Shown here one piece after another: positions 22,034 through 23,347 of a stretch of 23,347 nt of DNA (the stretch's first letter is position 1; every line of letters begins with the position of its first letter). Made by a program: the position numbers and the translations under genes. The notes under the pieces were generated by a model that saw only the letters and a program-made list of their open reading frames with translations, was not told the origin of the DNA and ran no database searches. The DNA lies in NCBI GenBank assembly GCA_020025395.1, contig JAHHSE010000008.1:1-23347 (forward strand). Direction: 5' to 3'. This stretch comes from Oscillospiraceae bacterium. Lineage in GTDB: Bacteria > Bacillota > Clostridia > Oscillospirales > Oscillospiraceae.

Positions 22034-23347
22034 ATGAAACGGACCAACAATCTGGGGCGGGACCCGATTTTCCCCCTGGTGTTAAAGCTGGCCATCCCCA
22101 CCATGCTGGCCCAGCTGGTGAGTGTACTCTATTCCATTGTGGACCGGATGTATATCGGAAACATCCCGGAGGTGGGGGATGCGGCTTTGGCCGGGGTGGG
22201 AGTCTGCGGCCCCATTGTCACTCTGGTGGCCTCCTTCGCCTCCCTGGTGGGGCTGGGTGGCTCCCCCATTATGGCCATGCGGATGGGGGAGGGGAAAAAG
22301 GAAGCGGCCCACACCATCCTCTGGAACTGCTTTCTCATCCTGTCCGCCCTCTCCCTGGCCCTCACCGCCCTCTTCCTTCTGCTGAAGGATTCCCTTCTCA
22401 TGTGGTTTGGGGCCAGTTCCGTCACCTTCCCCTATGCGGATCAATATCTCACCATCTATCTCACGGGCACCCTTTTTGCCCTTCTCTCCACCGGGATGAA
22501 CAGCTTCCTCATCTGCCAGGGCTTCTCCGGTCTGGGGATGGCTACCGTAATGCTGGGGGCGGTGATGAACATCCTGCTGGACCCCGTCTTCATCTTTCTC
22601 CTGGATATGGGGGTGGGCGGGGCCGCCCTGGCCAGCATCCTCTCCCAGTGCGCCTCCTGTATCTTCGTCTTCTGGGCTCTGCTGCGGAACAAGACCCCGA
22701 TCCCTCTGAGAAAACGCTCCTTTTCCTGGTCGGTGGGGAGACAGGCCCTCACCTTCGGCCTCTCCCCCTTCCTCATCATCGCCACTGACAGCGTTCTCCT
22801 CATCATCCTAAACGCCCTTTTACAGCGATATGGCGGACCTCGGGACGGGGATGCCCTGGTGACCTGCGCCACCATCGTCCAGAGCTATTTCCTCCTTATC
22901 ACCATGCCCATGGGAGGGGCTACTCTGGGGTGTCAGCCCATCATCAGCTTCAACTACGGGGCAGGTCAGATCCCCCGGATTCGAAAAGCCATGAAGTACA
23001 TCGTGGGCCTCTGCCTCACCTTCTGCGCCCTCATGCTCCTCATCACTCATCTGTTCTCCCCCCTCTTTGTTGCGCTCTTTACCCAGAACGCCGAGCTGGC
23101 GGCCAGAAGCGTCCGCTTGATCAAAATCTTCACCCTGGGCATCCTCTTTTTGGCGGTTCAATATCCCCTGGTGGATGAGACCACCGCCCTGGGACAGGTG
23201 CGGACAGCCCTCTTCTGCTCCCTGTTCCGAAAGGGAATCTTCACCGCCGGCCTCTTCCTTCTCCCCTTTCTCTTTGGGGCGGAGGCCACCTTCTTTGCCG
23301 AACCTCTGGCCGATGTAATTGCCTCCATTAACACCTCTCTCCTGTTC
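22034..23347 (+). CDS. MATE family efflux transporter (3' end beyond the window)
   Basis: The reading frame from ATG at 22034 stays open for 438 codons to the last base of the window, so the C-terminus is missing, probably by only 10-30 residues given the family length of about 450. It has MATE features: PLVLKLAIPTMLAQLVSVLYSIVDRMYIGNI at about 14-44, GVGVCGPIVTLV, then LDPVFIFLLDMGVGGAALAS near 186-205 and QPIISFNYGAGQ near 316-327, a hallmark of the MepA-like bacterial branch. About 11 membrane spans are visible. GGGAGG lies 9 bases before the ATG. It differs clearly from the MATE gene at 16165 and is not a tandem copy. Substrate unknown. Confidence 0.94.
   Translation, partial: MKRTNNLGRDPIFPLVLKLAIPTMLAQLVSVLYSIVDRMYIGNIPEVGDAALAGVGVCGPIVTLVASFASLVGLGGSPIMAMRMGEGKKEAAHTILWNCFLILSALSLALTALFLLLKDSLLMWFGASSVTFPYADQYLTIYLTGTLFALLSTGMNSFLICQGFSGLGMATVMLGAVMNILLDPVFIFLLDMGVGGAALASILSQCASCIFVFWALLRNKTPIPLRKRSFSWSVGRQALTFGLSPFLIIATDSVLLIILNALLQRYGGPRDGDALVTCATIVQSYFLLITMPMGGATLGCQPIISFNYGAGQIPRIRKAMKYIVGLCLTFCALMLLITHLFSPLFVALFTQNAELAARSVRLIKIFTLGILFLAVQYPLVDETTALGQVRTALFCSLFRKGIFTAGLFLLPFLFGAEATFFAEPLADVIASINTSLLF

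Overview
The window looks like chromosomal core DNA from a high-GC, spore-forming Clostridia, most likely an Oscillospiraceae gut anaerobe of the Flavonifractor/Lawsonibacter type. The evidence is Firmicute-style AGGAGG ribosome binding sites, TTGACA/TATAAT promoters, a CIRCE heat-shock operator, spoVA sporulation genes, an Fe-S aldo-keto reductase and the clostridial families DUF2325 and DUF3793. The genus is inference. I see no insertion sequence, phage gene, CRISPR array, tRNA or rRNA. No gene-free stretch exceeds about 215 bases.

Layout. (1) 15-2219: a Cys-rich unknown protein on the minus strand faces spoVAD-spoVAE (spore dipicolinate uptake) across a 212-base gap. (2) 2340-5400: an apparent iron/redox island, all on the minus strand. 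It holds DUF2325-DUF3793-flavodoxin, an AraC-type regulator and a free-standing feoA. All three transcription units carry a copy of one 16-bp palindrome, GTTA[GA]C-N4-[GA]CTAAC. An AraC-style pair of 17-bp direct repeats lies just upstream of the flavodoxin operon promoter. (3) 5486-8581: a COG2426 membrane protein, a small membrane-anchored unknown and the RecD2 helicase, as one operon. (4) 8644-14637: uvrB, an Fe-S aldo-keto reductase and uvrA in one direction, behind a strong promoter with a near-LexA box. (5) 14647-16059: pyrE-radC. (6) 16095-19223: a MATE transporter, then a Dabb-domain protein overlapping a class I aminotransferase, closed by a very strong bidirectional terminator. (7) 19232-21960: clpB under a perfect CIRCE box. 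(8) 21973-end: a second MATE transporter cut by the window edge.

Working together: uvrA and uvrB are the damage-recognition part of nucleotide excision repair, and recD2 and radC are also repair-associated, so the middle of the window is rich in DNA maintenance genes. The most novel-looking part is region 2. Its shared operator suggests one metal-responsive repressor acting on ferrous-iron uptake (FeoA), on the iron-sparing electron carrier flavodoxin with its two uncharacterised partners, and on a local AraC activator. That would form a feed-forward circuit. The repeats and promoters are visible in the sequence; the regulatory logic is inference.
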